A DNA stretch of 50,217 bases from NCBI RefSeq assembly GCF_004342225.1, contig NZ_SMAR01000028.1, forward strand, positions 1 through 50,217, in the 5' to 3' direction. Position 1 is the stretch's first letter; each line of letters opens with the position of its first letter. This DNA comes from Martelella mediterranea. GTDB lineage: Bacteria > Pseudomonadota > Alphaproteobacteria > Rhizobiales > Rhizobiaceae. Positions 17,636-27,772 of the stretch are shown here, piece after piece. The position numbers were made by a program, and so were the translations under genes. The notes under the pieces are model-generated. The model had not been told where the DNA came from. It ran no database searches and saw only the letters and a list, made by a program, of their open reading frames with translations.

Positions 17636-17733
17636 TTTAATCTTCCCTCATCTTCTTATTTTTGTCAGAGCAACTCGCTGCTCGCTTGGGTGTGGATTCT
17701 TTTTCGATTTCGTAAACCTTCTTTATGACGACC

Positions 17734-17908
17734 GCTTGACAGTCTGCTGTGCCGGCCTTAAACAGCCGCTCACGCCAGACGGAAACGCGCTTCGCAAAGA
17801 GGCTTCAAGCGTTGGTTTGAGCGAAATGCGCGGGTGTAGCTCAGCTGGTTAGAGTGCCGGCCTGTCACGCCGGAGGTCGCGGGTTCGAGCCCCGTCACTC
17901 GCGCCATT
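17734..17908 (+). repeat. Second copy of the 175-bp tRNA-Asp unit
   Basis: 97% identical to 17463-17637. It carries its own TTGACA (17736-17741) and TAAACA (17759-17764) at 17-bp spacing. Here the spacer reads gtctgctgtg, so the inverted repeat around the -10 box is broken. Confidence 0.85.
17830..17906 (+). tRNA. tRNA-Asp (anticodon GTC), second copy
   Basis: Identical in sequence to the first copy over all 77 bases, including encoded CCA. It is followed by a T-rich stretch with eight T in a row near 17926-17933 that may serve as terminator. Confidence 0.97.
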
Positions 17909-18280
17909 CTTCTCTTTAATTTGCTTTTTTTTGCAATCTGTTCTGCTGCGCTGCGCTGCAAAGCTTTGGTCGTCGCTTTTGCAAAGGCCTGTCAGAACGC
18001 GCGAAATTCTCAGTCATCAAATCTGAGTATTTTAATCATGTAAAATAATCGTAGACCGCTTCAAAATGACGCGTTTTTGATTTCTGCCTCAAAAATGCCA
18101 TGTCTGGTGGGGTGAGCGCGGGAAAACCTTGCTGCGCTGCCATGAAATGAAACCTGAATGGCTTGCGCCGAGCCGCTTGCTGCGCTAACCACACCTCAAC
18201 ATCTATCAATTTTTGCTACCGCAGTTTATCCTGCGCAGACGCCGCGCCCCGTGCGTCTCTACAATGGCAAGGGTGATTTC
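17909..18280. other. Intergenic region upstream of the nuo operon
   Basis: About 370 bp with no gene. The nuo promoter should lie here, but no box pair stands out. A CTCAG/CTGAG mini-hairpin at about 18009-18027 is the only structure seen. The frame extending upstream of nuoA lacks a ribosome binding site and conserved residues, so it is leader sequence. Confidence 0.4.
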
Positions 18281-18646
18281 ATGGCTGACATGCTCAGTTC
18301 TTACGTTCCGATCGTCATCTTCATCGCAATCTGTCTCATCATCGGGCTTGCTTTGATGGTCGCGCCATTTGCGCTGGCTTTCAAAGCACCCGATGCGGAA
18401 AAACTCTCGGCATATGAATGCGGGTTTAACGCTTTTGATGATGCCCGCATGAAGTTTGATATCCGATTCTATCTGGTCGCGATTCTCTTCATTATCTTTG
18501 ACCTTGAAGTGGCGTTCCTGTTTCCCTGGGCGGCATCGTTCGGGGATGTGGGCTGGTTTGGCTTCTGGTCGATGATGGTCTTCCTCGGAGTTCTGACCAT
18601 CGGCTTTATCTATGAATGGAAGAAGGGAGCGCTGGAATGGGAGTAG
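18281..18646 (+). CDS. nuoA: NADH-quinone oxidoreductase subunit A
   Basis: Membrane-arm subunit of respiratory complex I at the junction with the peripheral arm. 121 residues from the ATG at 18281. That start was preferred over an upstream ATG at 18158 because AGGGTGA lies just before it and the family begins here. Three transmembrane helices are visible (about 8-32, 64-84, 90-112). The conserved loop [25 protein letters not shown] with its functional Cys lies between the first two. It is the first gene of the operon and overlaps nuoB by 10 bases. Confidence 0.96.
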   Translation: MADMLSSYVPIVIFIAICLIIGLALMVAPFALAFKAPDAEKLSAYECGFNAFDDARMKFDIRFYLVAILFIIFDLEVAFLFPWAASFGDVGWFGFWSMMVFLGVLTIGFIYEWKKGALEWE

Positions 18647-19215
18647 GCTCGAACGAGACGCTGGTGGCACCTCAGCCCAAGGGCGTTATCGATCCCTCGA
18701 CCGGCAAGCCCGTTGGTTCAGACGATCGTTTCTTCGGTGAGATCAATAACGAGCTGGCCGATAAGGGGTTTCTCGTAACCTCCGCAGCGCAGCTGATCAC
18801 GTGGGCCAGAACCGGCTCGCTGATGTGGATGCAGTTTGGTCTTGCATGCTGTGCTGTCGAGATGATGCAGATGTCGATGCCGCGCTATGATTGCGAGCGC
18901 TTCGGTTTTGCGCCGCGTGCATCTCCGCGCCAGTCTGATGTTATGATTGTGGCCGGAACACTGACCAATAAAATGGCGCCCGCGCTGCGCAAGGTTTATG
19001 ACCAGATGCCTGAACCACGTTACGTGATCTCGATGGGTTCATGTGCCAATGGCGGTGGCTATTATCACTATTCCTACTCTGTTGTGCGTGGCTGTGACCG
19101 GGTTGTGCCGGTCGATATCTATGTGCCGGGCTGTCCGCCCACAGCAGAGGCGCTGCTTTATGGCGTGCTTCTGTTGCAGAAGAAGATTCGGCGCACAGGC
19201 ACAATCGAGCGATAA
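18637..19215 (+). CDS. nuoB: NADH-quinone oxidoreductase subunit B
   Basis: Holds the terminal Fe-S cluster N2 that passes electrons to quinone. 192 residues from the ATG at 18637, inside the end of nuoA and preceded by AAGGGAG. The tandem Cys of N2 are at 71-72 ([10 protein letters not shown]). The other ligands are in [14 protein letters not shown] near 132 and [10 protein letters not shown] near 167. The N-terminal 40 residues, before the conserved core, are family-variable. Confidence 0.97.
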   Translation: MGVGSNETLVAPQPKGVIDPSTGKPVGSDDRFFGEINNELADKGFLVTSAAQLITWARTGSLMWMQFGLACCAVEMMQMSMPRYDCERFGFAPRASPRQSDVMIVAGTLTNKMAPALRKVYDQMPEPRYVISMGSCANGGGYYHYSYSVVRGCDRVVPVDIYVPGCPPTAEALLYGVLLLQKKIRRTGTIER

Positions 19216-19230
19216 AGCCGAGAGGGCAAA

Positions 19231-19827
19231 ATGAGTGAAGTTTTGAACGAGCTTGGCGCACATATTCGGGAAGTGTGTCAGGGCGTCACGGATATGAAGG
19301 TTGAATACGGCGAGCTGACCGTTTTCACGTCGCCGGATGCTATTGTCGATGTCGCAAAATTCCTGCGCGATGACGGCCAGTGCGCCTTCGTCAATATCAT
19401 TGATGTCTGCGGTGTCGACTGGCCGCAGCGCGAAAAGCGCTTCGATATTGTCTATCACTTCCTGTCGCCGACACAGAATTTGCGCATCCGCGTGAAGTTG
19501 CAGGCTGCCGAGGATGAAGTTGTGCCATCCATCACGCCGATTTTCCCCGGTGCAGACTGGTTTGAACGCGAGACCTGGGATCTTTACGGTGTTCCGTTCA
19601 GTGGCCATCCGGATCTTCGCCGGATCCTGACCGATTACGGTTTTGAAGGGCATCCGCTTCGCAAAGACTTTCCGACAACCGGTTTTGTCGAGTTGCGGTA
19701 CGATTCGGAAGCCAAGCGCGTGATTTACGAGCCTGTCGATCTGAAGCAGGAGTTCCGTAGTTTCGACTTCATGAGTCCTTGGGAAGGAACGGATTATGTT
19801 CTTCCCGGAGATGAGAAAGCGAATTGA
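19231..19827 (+). CDS. nuoC: NADH-quinone oxidoreductase subunit C
   Basis: Peripheral-arm subunit (30-kDa type) that packs against NuoD near the quinone site. 198 residues. The signature [37 protein letters not shown] is present near 110-148. In this organism nuoC and nuoD are separate genes, as in other alphaproteobacteria, whereas Escherichia coli has them fused. The ATG at 19231 has a GAGAGGG ribosome binding site. Confidence 0.97.
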   Translation: MSEVLNELGAHIREVCQGVTDMKVEYGELTVFTSPDAIVDVAKFLRDDGQCAFVNIIDVCGVDWPQREKRFDIVYHFLSPTQNLRIRVKLQAAEDEVVPSITPIFPGADWFERETWDLYGVPFSGHPDLRRILTDYGFEGHPLRKDFPTTGFVELRYDSEAKRVIYEPVDLKQEFRSFDFMSPWEGTDYVLPGDEKAN

Positions 19828-19837
19828 GGTGGCTTCG

Positions 19838-20275
19838 ATGGTTGAACATATGACCGGTGGCTGTATCTGTGGAGATGTTCGCTTTTCGGCTGTACCAAAG
19901 AGCATGGAAATGGGGGCGTGTCACTGCAGTCTGTGTCGCCGTTGGTCCGGTGGTGCAGGATTTCTGGGTGTCGAATGCGGAACCAGTGTCAAGGTTGAGA
20001 ATGAGGCCGCGCTTGGCGTCTATCCGTCTTCGGAATACGGCGAGCGGGTGTTTTGCAAAACCTGCGGCAGCACGTTGTTCTGGCGGATGCAGGACGGTTC
20101 CGATACCGTTGTTTCATCTCAGGCCTTTGATGATGCAGATGCGTTCCGGTTTGTCAGCGAGATTTTTGTTGACGAGAAACCGGACAATTACGCATTCGCC
20201 AACGATACAAAGAAGATGACGTCGGCAGAGTTTTTTGCAGCCTATGCGTCGGAACAGGGCCATCAGCATGACTGA
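19838..20275 (+). CDS. GFA-family (CENP-V/GFA) zinc protein within the nuo operon
   Basis: 145 residues from the ATG at 19838, chosen for the GAGGTGG seven bases upstream. The zinc-binding pattern of the GFA fold (glutathione-dependent formaldehyde-activating enzyme-like) is complete: [21 protein letters not shown], then [22 protein letters not shown] is the usual C-terminal segment. The family name comes from a disputed formaldehyde-glutathione activity, and most members have no proven function. It lies between nuoC and nuoD, and its stop overlaps the nuoD start by eight bases, so it is translated with complex I genes. It is not a complex I subunit by sequence. Confidence 0.87.
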   Translation: MVEHMTGGCICGDVRFSAVPKSMEMGACHCSLCRRWSGGAGFLGVECGTSVKVENEAALGVYPSSEYGERVFCKTCGSTLFWRMQDGSDTVVSSQAFDDADAFRFVSEIFVDEKPDNYAFANDTKKMTSAEFFAAYASEQGHQHD

Positions 20276-21458
20276 ACATAATGTCCGTAACTTTACGATC
20301 AACTTCGGTCCCGAACATCCTTCGGCACACGGTGTGTTGCGTCTTGTGCTTGAGCTTGATGGCGAGATTGTCGAGCGTGTGGATCCGCATATCGGCCTTT
20401 TGCATCGCGGTACTGAGAAGCTGATCGAAACGAAGACTTTTCTGCAGGCCGTTCCCTATTTTGACCGGCTCGATTATGTCGCGCCGATGAATCAGGAACA
20501 TGCGTTCGCGCTCGCAGTTGAAAGATTGCTCGACGTTGAAATTCCGATTCGCGGTCAGTTGATTCGTGTGTTGTTCTCGGAAATCGGGCGTGTACTCAAC
20601 CATCTTCTGAATACGACGACGGCTGCCATGGACGTCGGCGCGCTGACGCCGCCGCTTTGGGGCTTCGAAGAGCGTGAAAAGCTGATGGTGTTTTACGAAC
20701 GTGCCTGTGGCGCGCGTATGCACGCGGCCTATTTCCGTCCAGGTGGTGTTCATCAGGACCTCCCGCCGGAGCTGGTTGAGGATATCGGCAAGTGGTGTGA
20801 AGAGTTTCCTGCCAAGCTTGATGACATTGAAGCGCTTCTCGCCGGGAACCGGATTTTCAAACAGCGTAATGTCGATATCGGTGTGATCTCTCTTGAGGAT
20901 GCGTTTGCATGGGGCTTCTCCGGTCCGATGGTTCGTGGCTCAGGCGCTGCCTGGGACCTGCGTAAGGCGCAGCCGTACGAGTGTTATTCCGATCTCGACT
21001 TTGATGTCGTGATCGGTAAGCATGGCGACTGTTATGACCGCTGGGTGGTACGTATCAACGAGATGCGCGAATCTGTGAAGATCATGAAGCAGTGCGTTGA
21101 GCGCTTGCTTGGCGATGCGAAGGTCGGTCCGTTCAATTCGATGGACGGTAAAGTCGTGCCGCCCAAGCGCGGTCAGATGAAGCGTTCGATGGAAGCTTTG
21201 ATTCATCACTTCAAGCTTTACACCGAAGGTTACCATGTGCCGGAAGGTGAGGTATACGCCTCCGTCGAAGCACCTAAGGGTGAGTTTGGTGTCTATCTGG
21301 TATCAGATGGTTCGAACAAGCCTTACCGTTGCAAGATCCGCGCTCCGGGGTTCGCTCACCTTTCCGCCATGGATTTCATGTCGAAGGGCCATCAGCTGGC
21401 TGATGTGACTGCGATTATTGGTACGCTCGACATCGTGTTCGGAGAGGTGGACCGGTGA
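20268..21458 (+). CDS. nuoD: NADH-quinone oxidoreductase subunit D
   Basis: 49-kDa-type subunit that forms the quinone-binding cavity with NuoB. 396 residues from the ATG at 20268; the frame is open a little further to 20235, inside the GFA gene. It starts with the family segment [20 protein letters not shown], whose His-rich loop contacts quinone. [14 protein letters not shown] is near 45-58. The C-terminus DIVFGEVDR is the usual complex I ending. The length is typical. Confidence 0.97.
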   Translation: MTEHNVRNFTINFGPEHPSAHGVLRLVLELDGEIVERVDPHIGLLHRGTEKLIETKTFLQAVPYFDRLDYVAPMNQEHAFALAVERLLDVEIPIRGQLIRVLFSEIGRVLNHLLNTTTAAMDVGALTPPLWGFEEREKLMVFYERACGARMHAAYFRPGGVHQDLPPELVEDIGKWCEEFPAKLDDIEALLAGNRIFKQRNVDIGVISLEDAFAWGFSGPMVRGSGAAWDLRKAQPYECYSDLDFDVVIGKHGDCYDRWVVRINEMRESVKIMKQCVERLLGDAKVGPFNSMDGKVVPPKRGQMKRSMEALIHHFKLYTEGYHVPEGEVYASVEAPKGEFGVYLVSDGSNKPYRCKIRAPGFAHLSAMDFMSKGHQLADVTAIIGTLDIVFGEVDR

Positions 21459-21574
21459 CCGTGAGCGCTGAAATGAAATTGAAAGCCGTTTCCAGCTGTC
21501 CCGTGCCGGCATTGAGTCGGCCTTTTGTGTCGGGTTATGCCGGAACCGTGACAGTAACCTCCAAAGAGGTGTGA
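21455..21574 (+). CDS. Possible 39-codon ORF between nuoD and nuoE
   Basis: A GTG at 21455 overlaps the nuoD stop by four bases and is preceded by GGAGAGGTGG. The frame stays open until TGA at 21572-21574, six bases before nuoE. The 39 residues are unlike any family I know and have no hydrophobic segment. The tight fit between two operon genes favours translation, at least as a coupling leader. It may equally be an untranslated spacer. Confidence 0.25.
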   Translation: MTVSAEMKLKAVSSCPVPALSRPFVSGYAGTVTVTSKEV

Positions 21575-21580
21575 GAGAGC

Positions 21581-22543
21581 ATGTCCGTTCGTCGACTCGC
21601 CGATGATAATGTTCAGCCGGAAGTATTTGCCTTTTCGGAAGAAAATGCCGCCTGGGCTGAAGCTACGATCCGGAAATATCCCGAAGGCCGGCAGCAATCC
21701 GCTGTTATCCCGCTGTTGATGCGGGCGCAGGAGCAGGAAGGCTGGGTGACGCGTGCGGCGATTGAAAAAGTCGCTGCTATGCTGTCGATGCCTTTGATTC
21801 GCGTTCTGGAGGTCGCGACCTTCTACACGCAGTTTCAGCTGAAGCCGGTAGGCACAAGGGCGCATGTCCAGGTTTGCGGCACAACGCCCTGCATGCTGCG
21901 CGGCGCGGGTGATCTGATTAACGTCTGTAAAAAGAAGATCAACGCAAAGGCTTTTGAGCCCAACGCTGATGGCACGCTTTCCTGGGAAGAGGTGGAGTGT
22001 CAGGGGGCTTGTGCCAACGCGCCGATGGTGATGATCTTCAAGGATGCTTATGAGGATCTGACGCCTGAACGCCTGGAAGAGATTATTGATGAATTTGAAG
22101 CCGGTCGTGGCGAACAGGTTAAAACAGGCCCGCAGATTGATCGCTGGTTCTCAGCGCCTGAAGGTGGTTTGACGTCTCTGACAGATAATGATGATTCTGT
22201 TGATCATTCGGTCAGCGATGATGTAGAGGATGGCGCAGGTTCGGATGAGGCGATCGCCGCTGCATCTGGTAGCAAACCGCCGGTCCTTAATGACAAGCCG
22301 GAAGAGACAGATGATCTCAAACTGATTTCCGGCATTGGTCCGAAAATTGAATCTCTTCTCAACGGACTCGGTGTCTATACTTTTGCGCAGATTGCGGCCT
22401 GGACGCCTGCAGAATGTATCTGGGTTGATGACTACCTTAAGTTCCGTGGACGTATCGAACGCGATGAATGGGTGCGCCAGGCCGGTGTTCTTTCGCGCGG
22501 CGGCGTTGAAGAATATGAAAAAGTATTCGGCAGAAAGCCGTGA
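21581..22543 (+). CDS. nuoE: NADH-quinone oxidoreductase subunit E with C-terminal HhH-like extension
   Basis: 24-kDa-type subunit with the [2Fe-2S] cluster N1a next to the FMN site. The thioredoxin-like core (about 20-170) carries the ligands in VQVCGTTPCMLRGA and ECQGACANAPMV. The protein is 320 residues, about twice the core length. An acidic linker (about 195-240) leads to a C-terminal domain starting DDLKLISGIGPKIESLLNGL. This looks like the helix-hairpin-helix module found in many Rhizobiales NuoE proteins and in some 50S L21-type fusions. The role of this tail is unknown. The ATG at 21581 has a GTGAGAGAG ribosome binding site. Confidence 0.94.
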   Translation: MSVRRLADDNVQPEVFAFSEENAAWAEATIRKYPEGRQQSAVIPLLMRAQEQEGWVTRAAIEKVAAMLSMPLIRVLEVATFYTQFQLKPVGTRAHVQVCGTTPCMLRGAGDLINVCKKKINAKAFEPNADGTLSWEEVECQGACANAPMVMIFKDAYEDLTPERLEEIIDEFEAGRGEQVKTGPQIDRWFSAPEGGLTSLTDNDDSVDHSVSDDVEDGAGSDEAIAAASGSKPPVLNDKPEETDDLKLISGIGPKIESLLNGLGVYTFAQIAAWTPAECIWVDDYLKFRGRIERDEWVRQAGVLSRGGVEEYEKVFGRKP

Positions 22544-22556
22544 CAGGAGGTGAAGC

Positions 22557-23861
22557 ATGTTAAAGGATAAAGATCGCATCTTCACAAACCTCTACGGCCA
22601 CAGGGATAAGTCTCTGAAGGGAGCTATGGCGCGCGGCTGTTGGGATAATACGAAGGCGCTTGTCGATAAGGGCCGTGACTGGATCGTTCAGGAAATGAAG
22701 GATTCCGGATTGCGCGGCCGTGGCGGCGCTGGCTTTCCGACCGGTTTGAAATGGTCGTTCATGCCGAAGGGTGACGATGGCCGGCCGCATTATCTGGTAG
22801 TCAATGCCGATGAGTCCGAGCCGGGAACATGTAAAGACCGTGAGATCATGCGGCACGATCCGCATCACCTGATCGAAGGTTGCCTTCTGGCCGGTGTCGG
22901 TATGGGCGCGCACACCGCCTACATTTACATTCGCGGTGAATTCATGCGTGAGCGTGAAGCGCTTCAGGTTGCGATTGATGAATGCTACGACGCTGGTCTT
23001 CTGGGCAAGGATAACAAGTGCGGCTGGGATATGGACGTTGTCCTGCATCACGGTGCAGGCGCATATATCTGCGGTGAAGAGACTGCGCTTCTGGAGAGCC
23101 TTGAAGGCAAGAAGGGACAGCCACGGCTTAAGCCCCCATTCCCCGCGAATGTCGGTCTTTACGGTATGCCGACGACGGTGAATAACGTCGAGTCGATTGC
23201 TGTCGCACCGACAATTCTGCGTCGCGGTGCCAGCTGGTTCTCCTCTTTCGGCCGTCCCAATAATGTCGGGACAAAGGTTTTCATGGTCTCCGGTCATGTC
23301 GAACGGCCCTGTGTTGTCGAGGAAAGTCTCGGCATCACGTTCCGCGAGCTGATCGAGAAGCATTGCGGCGGCATTCGCGGTGGCTGGGATAATCTTCTGG
23401 CTGTTGTTCCTGGTGGCGCATCATGCCCGGTAGTTCGCGCTGAAGATATGATGGACGTTCAGATGGACTTTGATGGTCTCAAGAGCGTCAAGTCATCCTT
23501 CGGTACCGGCGGCGCGATCGTGATGGACAAATCCACCGACATCATCAAGGCCATTGCCCGTCTGGCGCAGTTCTTCAAGCATGAAAGCTGCGGCCAGTGC
23601 ACGCCGTGCCGTGAAGGCACTGGCTGGATGTGGCGCGTGATGGAACGCATGGTCGTCGGCAAGGCGCAGAAGCGCGAGATCGATATGCTTCTTGAAGTCA
23701 CCAAACAGGTTGAAGGGCACACGATCTGTGCTCTTGGTGATGCTGCGGCATGGCCGATTCAGGGGCTGATCCGCAACTTCCGGCCGGAGATTGAGCAGCG
23801 GATCGATCAGTATACAGCCAATGCCACGTCGGAAGGCGCGGTTATGGAAGCGGCTGAGTAA
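22557..23861 (+). CDS. nuoF: NADH-quinone oxidoreductase subunit F
   Basis: 51-kDa-type subunit that binds NADH and FMN and holds cluster N3. 434 residues, typical. The glycine-rich NADH/FMN loops are [16 protein letters not shown] near 50-65 and [19 protein letters not shown] near 165-183. The N3 ligands are in [15 protein letters not shown] near 343-357, with the fourth Cys in ICALGD. The strong ribosome binding site GGAGGTGA precedes the ATG at 22557. Confidence 0.97.
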   Translation: MLKDKDRIFTNLYGHRDKSLKGAMARGCWDNTKALVDKGRDWIVQEMKDSGLRGRGGAGFPTGLKWSFMPKGDDGRPHYLVVNADESEPGTCKDREIMRHDPHHLIEGCLLAGVGMGAHTAYIYIRGEFMREREALQVAIDECYDAGLLGKDNKCGWDMDVVLHHGAGAYICGEETALLESLEGKKGQPRLKPPFPANVGLYGMPTTVNNVESIAVAPTILRRGASWFSSFGRPNNVGTKVFMVSGHVERPCVVEESLGITFRELIEKHCGGIRGGWDNLLAVVPGGASCPVVRAEDMMDVQMDFDGLKSVKSSFGTGGAIVMDKSTDIIKAIARLAQFFKHESCGQCTPCREGTGWMWRVMERMVVGKAQKREIDMLLEVTKQVEGHTICALGDAAAWPIQGLIRNFRPEIEQRIDQYTANATSEGAVMEAAE

Positions 23862-23959
23862 GTGATTTTTTAATTCTGCCGGTCCCGGTCGGGCGGGGCC
23901 GGGTCATGGATATCTTGAGAGCCGGGGCTTAAGGCAACGGCGAAGCGGGAAAGACGGAT

Positions 23960-26041
23960 ATGGTTAAGCTCATCGTTGACGGCAAGGAAATCGAGGTTCC
24001 CGACCACTATACGCTGCTGCAGGCAGCGGAGGCGGCGGGTGCTGAAATTCCACGCTTCTGTTTCCATGAGCGGTTGTCGATTGCAGGCAATTGCCGCATG
24101 TGCCTGGTGGAAGTGAAGTATGGTCCGCCGAAGCCGGCTGCATCCTGCGCCATGGGGGTCACGAATATCCGTGGCGGACGTGATGGTGAGCTGCCGGAGA
24201 TTTGCACAAACACGCCGATGGTCAAAAAGGCGCGTGAAGGTGTGATGGAGTTTCTCCTGATCAACCATCCGCTCGATTGCCCGATTTGCGATCAGGGCGG
24301 TGAATGTGATCTTCAGGATCAGGCGATGGCATTCGGCATTGATGCATCGCGCTATCAGGAAGACAAGCGCGCGGTTGAAGACAAGTATATTGGTCCGCTC
24401 GTCAAAACGGTGATGAACCGGTGCATCCACTGCACGCGGTGCGTTCGCTTCACCACCGAGGTTGCCGGTATTTCCGAGCTGGGGCTGATTGGTCGTGGTG
24501 AGGATGCAGAGATCACAACCTATCTGGAACAGGCAATGACCTCTGAAATGCAGGGCAACGTCGTTGATCTTTGCCCTGTGGGTGCTCTGACCTCCAAGCC
24601 TTTCGCTTTCACGGCGCGCCCGTGGGAGTTGAACAAGACGGAAAGCATCGATGTGATGGACGCGCTTGGCTCTGCGATCCGGGTCGATACCCGTGGGCGT
24701 GAGGTCATGCGGATCATGCCGCGTGTTAATGAGGAGATCAACGAAGAGTGGATTTCCGACAAGACGCGCTTCATCTGGGATGGTTTGCGCACACAGCGTA
24801 TCGATAAGCCCTATATCCGCGTTCAGAACCGGCTTCAGCCAGCGACATGGCAGCAGGCGTTTGAAGCGATTGCAGCCGAAGTGGCCAAGACCAGCGGTGA
24901 CAAGATCGGTTCTATAGCCGGTGATCTGGCGAGTGTTGAGGAAATGTACGCGCTGAAGAGCCTTATGGCCTCTCTGGGGTCTTCCAATGTTGACTGTCGT
25001 CAGGACGGCACGAAGCTTGATCCGGAACTTGGCCGTGGCAGCTACATCTTCAACCCCACAATCGAAGGGATCGAAGACGCTGATGCGCTGCTGATTATCG
25101 GTTCCAATCCACGTTTCGAAGCGTCGGTTCTGAACGCACGCATCCGCAAGCGTTTCCGCAAGGGCCCGTTCCCGATCGGCGTGATCGGTGAGAATGCAGA
25201 TTTGCGTTATGAATATGAATATCTGGGTGCTGGCCCGCAGACACTGAACGATCTGGCGGGCGGGCAGCTTTCCTTCGCTGAAACGCTGAAAAACGCAAAA
25301 CGTCCGATCATCGTGATCGGGCAGGGCGCTTTGTCGCGTGAAGATGGTATGGCTGTTCTGTCCAGGGCCGCTCAGCTGGCCAGGGATGTTGGTGCAGTGA
25401 GTTCAAACTGGAACGGATTTGCCGTTCTGCACACGGCTGCTTCGCGTGTTGGTGGTCTTGACCTCGGCTTTGTTCCCGGTGAGGGGGGCGCTGATGCGGC
25501 AACCATGCTGCAATCCATGGATGTTCTGTTCCTCCTCGGCGCAGACGAAATGGACATGAGCGCCAAAAAGGCGAAATTTACGGTTTATATCGGCAGCCAT
25601 GGTGATGCCGGTGCCATGAACGCCGATGTTGTTCTGCCGGGTGCGACCTATACCGAGAAATCGGGAACCTGGGTGAACACGGAAGGCCGTGCCCAGATGA
25701 CCAGCCGTGCCGGTTTCGCACCGGGTGATGCACGTGAGGACTGGGCTATTCTCAGGGCGCTTTCCGGCGTTCTCGGGAAAACGTTGCCTTACGATTCACT
25801 TGGGGCGCTGCGTGCTGCGCTTTATGCGGAATTCCCGCATTTTGCCGATATCGATGAAGTCGCTGAAAGCGATGAATATGCAATCAACGCTGCGGCTGAA
25901 AAGGGTGGTGAAATGTCTGATCAGCCCTTCATCTCGCCGGTTAGCGATTTCTACCTCACAAATCCGATTGCGCGGGCGTCGGCTGTGATGGCGGAATGCT
26001 CGGCGCTGGCGCGTAACAATTTCAAGGCTGCGGCGGAGTAA
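23960..26041 (+). CDS. nuoG: NADH-quinone oxidoreductase subunit G
   Basis: Largest peripheral subunit, carrying clusters N1b, N4 and N5. 693 residues. The N-terminal ferredoxin domain has ligands in [20 protein letters not shown] (about 33-52). The His/Cys-rich N5 region is around [18 protein letters not shown] (about 101-118), and N4 lies at [11 protein letters not shown] (about 156-166). A long molybdopterin-oxidoreductase-like domain without cofactor follows. A 98-bp gap with a GC-rich hairpin separates it from nuoF. Confidence 0.97.
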   Translation: MVKLIVDGKEIEVPDHYTLLQAAEAAGAEIPRFCFHERLSIAGNCRMCLVEVKYGPPKPAASCAMGVTNIRGGRDGELPEICTNTPMVKKAREGVMEFLLINHPLDCPICDQGGECDLQDQAMAFGIDASRYQEDKRAVEDKYIGPLVKTVMNRCIHCTRCVRFTTEVAGISELGLIGRGEDAEITTYLEQAMTSEMQGNVVDLCPVGALTSKPFAFTARPWELNKTESIDVMDALGSAIRVDTRGREVMRIMPRVNEEINEEWISDKTRFIWDGLRTQRIDKPYIRVQNRLQPATWQQAFEAIAAEVAKTSGDKIGSIAGDLASVEEMYALKSLMASLGSSNVDCRQDGTKLDPELGRGSYIFNPTIEGIEDADALLIIGSNPRFEASVLNARIRKRFRKGPFPIGVIGENADLRYEYEYLGAGPQTLNDLAGGQLSFAETLKNAKRPIIVIGQGALSREDGMAVLSRAAQLARDVGAVSSNWNGFAVLHTAASRVGGLDLGFVPGEGGADAATMLQSMDVLFLLGADEMDMSAKKAKFTVYIGSHGDAGAMNADVVLPGATYTEKSGTWVNTEGRAQMTSRAGFAPGDAREDWAILRALSGVLGKTLPYDSLGALRAALYAEFPHFADIDEVAESDEYAINAAAEKGGEMSDQPFISPVSDFYLTNPIARASAVMAECSALARNNFKAAAE

Positions 26042-26051
26042 GGACCGAAAA

Positions 26052-27098
26052 ATGGATTCTTTTCTTTCAACCTATCTCTGGCCCGCGCTGATCATGGTCG
26101 GCCAGTCCCTTTTGCTTCTGGTCATTCTGCTGATTGGTATTGCGTTCATCCTTCTGGCCGACCGTAAGATCTGGGCGGCCGTTCAGATGCGTCGCGGGCC
26201 GAATGTCGTCGGTCCCTTCGGTCTTCTTCAGTCCTTTGCCGACCTTTTGAAATTCGTGCTGAAAGAACCGATCATTCCTGCGAGTGCGGATAAGGTCGTG
26301 TTCCTGCTGGCCCCTTTGATTTCGGTGACGCTGGCTCTGGCAACCTGGGCTGTTGTTCCGGTCGCAGATGGCTGGGTGATCGCAAATATCAACATCGGTA
26401 TCCTTTATATCTTCGCTATATCTTCGCTTGAAGTTTATGGCGTTATTATGGGTGGCTGGGCTTCTAACTCGAAATACGCGTTTCTTGGCTCCCTGCGCTC
26501 TGCTGCGCAAATGGTGTCTTATGAAGTTTCGATCGGTCTCGTGATCGTCACGGTTCTGTTGACTGCCGGTTCGTTGAACATGTCAGACATCGTTTATGCG
26601 CAGCAGACCGGGCTTGGTACGATGATTGGCTTGCCGAATTCGTTCCTCGACTGGAACTGGCTGGCGCTGTTCCCGATGTTCATCGTGTTCTTCATTTCAG
26701 CGCTTGCTGAAACCAACCGGCCGCCTTTCGATTTGCCGGAAGCTGAATCCGAGCTGGTTGCAGGTTTCATGGTCGAGTATGGCTCCACGCCTTACATGAT
26801 GTTCATGCTCGGTGAGTATGCCGCGATCGTTCTGATGTGCGCGCTGACCACGACGCTGTTTCTTGGTGGATGGCTGCCGATTGTTGACATCGCGGTGCTG
26901 AACTGGGTTCCGGGCATCATCTGGTTCGTGATCAAGCTTCTGCTTTGCTTCTTCATGTTCGGCATGGTGAAGGCATTCGTCCCGCGCTATCGCTATGACC
27001 AGCTCATGCGCCTTGGCTGGAAGGTCTTCCTTCCGCTGTCGCTGGCAATGGTTGTGATTGTTGCTTTCGTCGTCAAACTGACCGGCTGGATCGGCTGA
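26052..27098 (+). CDS. nuoH: NADH-quinone oxidoreductase subunit H
   Basis: Membrane subunit (ND1 type) at the base of the quinone tunnel. 348 residues and about eight transmembrane helices. [20 protein letters not shown] near 37-56 is the conserved first matrix loop. The [20 protein letters not shown] segment near 218-237 carries the acidic residues linked to quinone-coupled proton transfer. It is ten bases after nuoG. Confidence 0.97.
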   Translation: MDSFLSTYLWPALIMVGQSLLLLVILLIGIAFILLADRKIWAAVQMRRGPNVVGPFGLLQSFADLLKFVLKEPIIPASADKVVFLLAPLISVTLALATWAVVPVADGWVIANINIGILYIFAISSLEVYGVIMGGWASNSKYAFLGSLRSAAQMVSYEVSIGLVIVTVLLTAGSLNMSDIVYAQQTGLGTMIGLPNSFLDWNWLALFPMFIVFFISALAETNRPPFDLPEAESELVAGFMVEYGSTPYMMFMLGEYAAIVLMCALTTTLFLGGWLPIVDIAVLNWVPGIIWFVIKLLLCFFMFGMVKAFVPRYRYDQLMRLGWKVFLPLSLAMVVIVAFVVKLTGWIG

Positions 27099-27138
27099 TG
27101 ATGGTGCTGTCAAAAGTACCTGATTGGAGATTTTGAAA

Positions 27139-27630
27139 ATGAGTTCTGTTGCTCAGGCTTTCAATTCGGTTTTTCTGAAGGAGTTTGTTGGCGCCTTCTT
27201 TCTGACGATGCGCTATTTCTTCGGCCAGAAATCAACCGTGAATTACCCCTTTGAGAAGGGACCGGTCAGCCCGCGTTTCCGTGGTGAACATGCGTTGCGA
27301 CGTTATCCGAACGGCGAAGAGCGGTGTATTGCATGCAAGCTGTGCGAGGCGATCTGTCCTGCTCAGGCCATCACGATTGAAGCGGGACCGCGACGCAATG
27401 ACGGCACGCGCCGTACGGTTCGTTACGATATCGATATGGTCAAATGCATCTACTGCGGCTTCTGTCAGGAGGCTTGTCCCGTTGATGCTATCGTGGAAGG
27501 ACCAAACTTCGAGTTTGCGACCGAAACGCGCGAAGAGCTTTATTACGATAAGGATCGCCTGCTCGCCAATGGCGACCGGTGGGAGCGCGAGATAGCGCGC
27601 AACATCTCGATGGACGCGCCTTATCGCTGA
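27139..27630 (+). CDS. nuoI: NADH-quinone oxidoreductase subunit I
   Basis: Ferredoxin-like subunit with two [4Fe-4S] clusters, N6a and N6b. 163 residues from the ATG at 27139. That start has GGAGA upstream and gives the usual [15 protein letters not shown] start; an earlier in-frame start at 27124 adds only five residues. The ligand motifs are [12 protein letters not shown] (about 60-71) and [12 protein letters not shown] (about 99-110). Confidence 0.97.
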   Translation: MSSVAQAFNSVFLKEFVGAFFLTMRYFFGQKSTVNYPFEKGPVSPRFRGEHALRRYPNGEERCIACKLCEAICPAQAITIEAGPRRNDGTRRTVRYDIDMVKCIYCGFCQEACPVDAIVEGPNFEFATETREELYYDKDRLLANGDRWEREIARNISMDAPYR

Positions 27631-27772
27631 ATTCTGAAGCAAAACGCCGGGCGGGTGGCAAAACCGGCCGGTATCGATCTTTTAAAATGGCAGACCGGTC
27701 TGGCTTTCAGGCAGGTTTTCCGGAAAACGCGTGCGGTTTTTGCCGCCGCAATCACGAAGAGAAGGCACCAAA

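Larger units (their letters stand above)
17463..17637 (+). repeat. First copy of a 175-bp tandem duplication (promoter plus tRNA-Asp)
   Basis: This segment is repeated at 17734-17908, 271 bases downstream, with five differences: four between the -35 and -10 boxes and one just before the tRNA. The unit includes promoter, leader and the whole tRNA-Asp gene. The 96-bp spacer that follows differs from what follows the second copy. Confidence 0.85.

Noticed and set aside
19039-19905. 288-codon minus-strand frame across nuoB, nuoC and the GFA gene
   Set aside because: Crosses three well-supported genes on the other strand and has no ribosome binding site.
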